Shown here: one piece after another, positions 24,032 to 26,914 of the stretch | Layout of the letters: the number at the start of each line of letters is the position of its first letter | Position numbering within the stretch: position 1 is the stretch's first letter | Origin: Stramenopiles sp. TOSAG23-2 | Lineage: Eukaryota; Sar | Reading direction: 5' to 3' | NCBI GenBank assembly: GCA_900128395.1 | Contig: LT649425.1 | Span: forward strand, 1 to 26,914 | Length of the DNA: 26,914 bases | Position numbers and translations under genes: made by a program | The notes under the pieces: model-generated | Databases searched by the model: none | Told to the model about the DNA's origin: nothing | Seen by the model: the letters and a program-made list of their open reading frames with translations, nothing else

Positions 24032-25972
24032 ATGTCAACAGAAAAGAAACCAGAAATATTAAATGGTAAAAGAAAGCGTAAACCTAGACGTGTATTGCAA
24101 ATGCATATGGGTTCGTCTAGATCGTATGGTTTTGCAGATGAGGAAGAAGAAACAACCAGTAAAAAAAGCAAAAAACAAATATCATCCCCAAAAAGGATGA
24201 GTACTCGTAATGGCGGTACACGGAATAAAAATGAGATTACTCTAGCATCACCTTTAGTAAATAAAAAACCAAATAGTAAAAATAGTAGTAAAAATATAAA
24301 AAAGAGTTTGACGGGACCAAAAAGTAGGAAAACTAGGAATAATAATAGTAAAAAAAACAGTGTGGCAGAGGAATCTGACGTAGAAGGTACAGAAGAAGAT
24401 GATGAAGAGTCTGCTGGGGAATCATCTGAAGAATCGGATGATGAATCAGAGGAAGATTCCGACGAAGATTCTGATGATGACGACGACGATGAAGAAGAAG
24501 AGAAGGAAGTAAAAAAAAAAGTTAGAAAAAGAGCTCCTGGTGCTGGGCGTCCAAGGAAATATCCACTTGATCATACTAAAAACAATATCAAGAAATCAAA
24601 ACAAATTTCAATATTGAAAAATAAAGCATTACCGCCTTTGGAATCTGGTGATTCAAATGGAAATGGGAATAGTCATGATATGATGAATGTTAACAGTCAT
24701 GATGATGATATTGGTGAAAATAGTGAATTAAAATCAACCAATCGCAAAAGTATTATCAATAATAATAATAATGATAATAGTAAGCAGCATAAAAGTTATA
24801 CTAGTAAAAAAGCAAGATTTTCAATAAGTCCCTTGAGCCGTCGTAGCCCTGATAGTGGTGGGAAAAAAAGCCGTATGATGGATCATGCCCCTAAACACCA
24901 TGCATTTTCTGTACAAACCGTTTTAAAATTAGTACCTGGGATGGATGATAGTAGTAATAATAATAATACAGGTAACCATCAACAAAATATGATTAATTTA
25001 TTGAATACAGATAAAAATTTGACACAATGGAATTGCCATGCTTGTGGTGATTTAAATCGCTCGGATCAAGATATTTGTTCAATGTGTTTTACGATTCGTG
25101 AAATTAATATTCATCAGTTCGATCATACTGGTAATATTACTAAATTAGCAGTTATAGATTCTGGGAATAATAATAGTACAAATGTAGACAAGGAGATAGC
25201 AGCAATTACACCGCCTAGAAACGATGGCGATAATCAGGTTACTACACCAACGACAGAATGGAGGACATCGGAGACATTTATTCGATGGTGGCGTCGTGGT
25301 TTAATGACAGCGTTGCAATACAAATTGCCATTGTTATCTCCCCCAGTAAGCAGCCAACCAACATTTCGTCATCAAAACAATGGACTTGAAAATACACTTT
25401 CAATACAACCACGTGTAGCAAAATTAGGTCAAGACAAATGGGTACAGTGCAATATGTGCTTAAAATACCGTCGCTTACCTGCATCCGTTCGTATTAGTGA
25501 CCTTCCAAAAATGTGGTTTTGCCGGTACAATAAATACGATCGAAAACATGCAGATTGCCGTGCATCTGAGGAACCATTTACATATTACGACCATGATGTC
25601 AAAGAATTAAGCGATGACCACGATACATTGGCATTTTTAGATAAATTGAGACATTATTATGATGTTACTGGAAAAGTCGTACGTTTACGATCATTAACTT
25701 TAGGTGGTCGAGAATTGAGTTTGTACCGTCTATACAATGAAGTACAAGCACGTGGTGGTTGTGCACAAGTCATGTCAGAAAAAGGTACGTGGGCAAAGAT
25801 ATTTCGCGCCCTTGAAAATTATTCCAAAACAGAAACTAGTGCGAGTTTTCGTTTGAAAAATATATATCGCAAATATTTATTGGAATATGAAAATCATCAA
25901 CGTGCATTAGCAACTGCTAATAACGAACCATTACCAAGTGAATGTGCTGCACCTATTACTATGATGACGTGA
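24032..25972 (+). CDS. Chromatin-associated protein: AT-hook, RanBP2 zinc finger, CW zinc finger and ARID domain
   Basis: 646 residues. A basic N-terminus is followed by a Ser/Glu/Asp-rich acidic stretch (about 112-160) and an AT-hook-like GAGRPRKYPL (about 169-178). A RanBP2-type finger WNCHACGDLNRSDQDICSMC (C-x2-C-x10-C-x2-C) lies at about 333-352. A CW finger occupies about 467-515: WVQCNMCLKYRRLP, then MWFCRYN and a final conserved Cys (ADCRA). The C-terminus (about 533-625) is an ARID/BRIGHT DNA-binding domain with FLDKLRHYYD, LSLYRLYNEVQARGGC, WAKIFRALEN and YRKYLLEYE. CW domains read methylated H3K4 and ARID domains bind AT-rich DNA, so a nuclear chromatin-reader role is likely. This domain order is not one I recognise from model organisms. 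No introns are needed. Confidence 0.85.
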   Translation: MSTEKKPEILNGKRKRKPRRVLQMHMGSSRSYGFADEEEETTSKKSKKQISSPKRMSTRNGGTRNKNEITLASPLVNKKPNSKNSSKNIKKSLTGPKSRKTRNNNSKKNSVAEESDVEGTEEDDEESAGESSEESDDESEEDSDEDSDDDDDDEEEEKEVKKKVRKRAPGAGRPRKYPLDHTKNNIKKSKQISILKNKALPPLESGDSNGNGNSHDMMNVNSHDDDIGENSELKSTNRKSIINNNNNDNSKQHKSYTSKKARFSISPLSRRSPDSGGKKSRMMDHAPKHHAFSVQTVLKLVPGMDDSSNNNNTGNHQQNMINLLNTDKNLTQWNCHACGDLNRSDQDICSMCFTIREINIHQFDHTGNITKLAVIDSGNNNSTNVDKEIAAITPPRNDGDNQVTTPTTEWRTSETFIRWWRRGLMTALQYKLPLLSPPVSSQPTFRHQNNGLENTLSIQPRVAKLGQDKWVQCNMCLKYRRLPASVRISDLPKMWFCRYNKYDRKHADCRASEEPFTYYDHDVKELSDDHDTLAFLDKLRHYYDVTGKVVRLRSLTLGGRELSLYRLYNEVQARGGCAQVMSEKGTWAKIFRALENYSKTETSASFRLKNIYRKYLLEYENHQRALATANNEPLPSECAAPITMMT

Positions 25973-26430
25973 AGAGAATAATGTAATTATTAATTTTACA
26001 AAAAATTACACGTTTGCGTATATATAAAATGTACGTAAAAAGATATTGTGGTGGGCGTGTTTGTGTGTGTACAAACATACTGAAATATATTTTATGCTCA
26101 TGTGTAGTAGATTGTAGAAAAGAAGAAAGGAACGCGCATGTGGTGGGCGTGTTTGTGTGTGTACAAACATACTGAAATATATTTTATGCTCATGTGTAGT
26201 AGATTGTAGAAAAGAAGAAAGGAACGCGCAAGGGGCTCTTGTTATGTGTTAAATATACAGTATATATAATATGAAGTGTACTAGACGGTTTTAATAAAAA
26301 AATATTCATATTATTAGATTATTTTTTATTTTATTTTTATTTTACCTTCATTGGTGTAATAATTCGTATTAATCTTTATTTGATAGGTGATCTGCATATA
26401 CTAATTTCCCTGAGGTGAAAAATACTCCCT
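25973..26430. other. 3' region of the ARID/CW gene
   Basis: It contains the 92-bp tandem duplication (26047-26230) and AT-rich DNA with possible polyadenylation hexamers (AATAAA near 26292). No gene seen. Confidence 0.5.
26047..26230. repeat. Perfect tandem duplication, 2 x 92 bp
   Basis: Copy 1 is 26047-26138 and copy 2 is 26139-26230, identical by eye. The unit starts TGTGGTGGGCGTG and ends AAGGAACGCGCA. Confidence 0.92.
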
Positions 26431-26699
26431 TCATAAGTCACATCCTTTAATCAATCTATATTTTTTTGTATCTTCGTTATCCAACTTAATACGATATCTG
26501 CAAAAAAGTGCATTTCAGAAGATATATATCGGTAATTATAAGAAATAAGACTACAACAAGTACCTCGGGGATTTTAACTATTGATATTTGCAATGCTAAT
26601 AGCTAATATATGAGGAGTTCTTGAATGGTATTGAAACCCATAATATTCATCATTATATTTATAGTGATTTAGATTATCAGCGAAAACACGGTTAAGGTA
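26431..26699 (-). CDS. Possible coding traces of a minus-strand gene (unresolved)
   Basis: Two short minus-strand open segments have protein-like composition. The segment 26431-26497 would encode YRIKLDNEDTKKYRLIKGCD followed by L and a TGA stop. It is preceded by TTTTTTGCAG, a strong splice-acceptor-like sequence, and 66 bp further upstream by GAG-GTACTT, a donor-like sequence (intron 26498-26563). The segment 26574-26699 is open and reads RVFADNLNHYKYNDEYYGFQ and beyond before a TAA. I could not join the two in one frame with the visible splice sites, so this may be chance, a frameshift or a different exon structure. No family recognised. Confidence 0.2.
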
Positions 26700-26914
26700 T
26701 TAATAACAATTTAGGATATAATATTTTTCTAAATTCTAAATCGAGGGTGGAATTATTTTTTAAATTAAGGCACACAAAATGAATAAATAGAATATATATA
26801 TATGTATATAATTTAAATTGAAACAATACAATCAAGGTACATTGAATATATAATATATAATATATATAAGATCAATCTTCCGTTGTATTTTGTATTCATC
26901 TAATTGAATTTTTT
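26700..26914. other. AT-rich right edge
   Basis: AT-rich DNA with (TA)n tracts near 26793-26808 and 26848-26868. Nothing recognised. Confidence 0.5.

Overview
The window is nuclear DNA of a eukaryotic protist. It is strongly AT-rich, with long homopolymer and microsatellite tracts, genes on both strands with their own upstream regions, an EMC6 homologue, a TPX2-type spindle protein, a GCNA-type SprT protease, an ARID/CW chromatin protein and a eukaryotic tRNA-Pro(AGG). Most genes are intronless over long reading frames; one (1319-2185) is best explained with two short introns. The mixture (PDZ/PA secretory protein, TPX2 with FKA(R/K) repeats, 2OG-Fe(II) protein, bacterial-type sugar-nucleotide dehydratase) would fit an alga or other stramenopile-like protist, but that placement is inference, not a measured result.

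Layout. 1-1318: the tail of one gene (3-161), then repeat-rich noncoding DNA with a perfect 223-bp tandem duplication and several copies of an ACTGCCA-NN-TGGCAGT dyad. 1319-2185: IQ-motif gene (+). 2389-3223: decayed ATP-dependent DNA ligase (-), directly behind a two-pass membrane protein gene (3208-4515, -). 4851-5043: possible exon (-). 5911-6990: PseB-like UDP-GlcNAc 4,6-dehydratase (+). 7329-9551: PDZ/PA secretory protein (-). 10473-10567: assembly gap flanked by identical 104-bp copies. 10782-13070: GCNA-like protease (+). 13539-14495: 2OG-Fe(II) dioxygenase-like protein (-). 14946-15272: GSKIP-like protein (-). 15790-16137: EMC6 (+). 17346-20546: TPX2-family protein (-). 21237-23642: ankyrin-repeat protein (+). 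23717-23788: tRNA-Pro (-). 24032-25972: RanBP2-zinc-finger/CW/ARID protein (+). The right end holds another tandem duplication and weak traces of minus-strand coding sequence.

The genes do not form an operon or an obvious single pathway. Several have chromatin or genome-maintenance themes (SprT/GCNA, a TET/JBP-like dioxygenase fold, ARID/CW reader, ligase remnant, TPX2), and others are secretory or membrane genes (EMC6, PDZ/PA protein, two-pass protein).

The most striking structural feature is a series of two-copy, head-to-tail, essentially identical duplications of 92-223 bp (eight, plus a ninth split by the N gap). Several sit exactly on gene starts or stops. They are either a real recent micro-duplication process or an assembly artefact at contig joins; both possibilities affect the gene models here.
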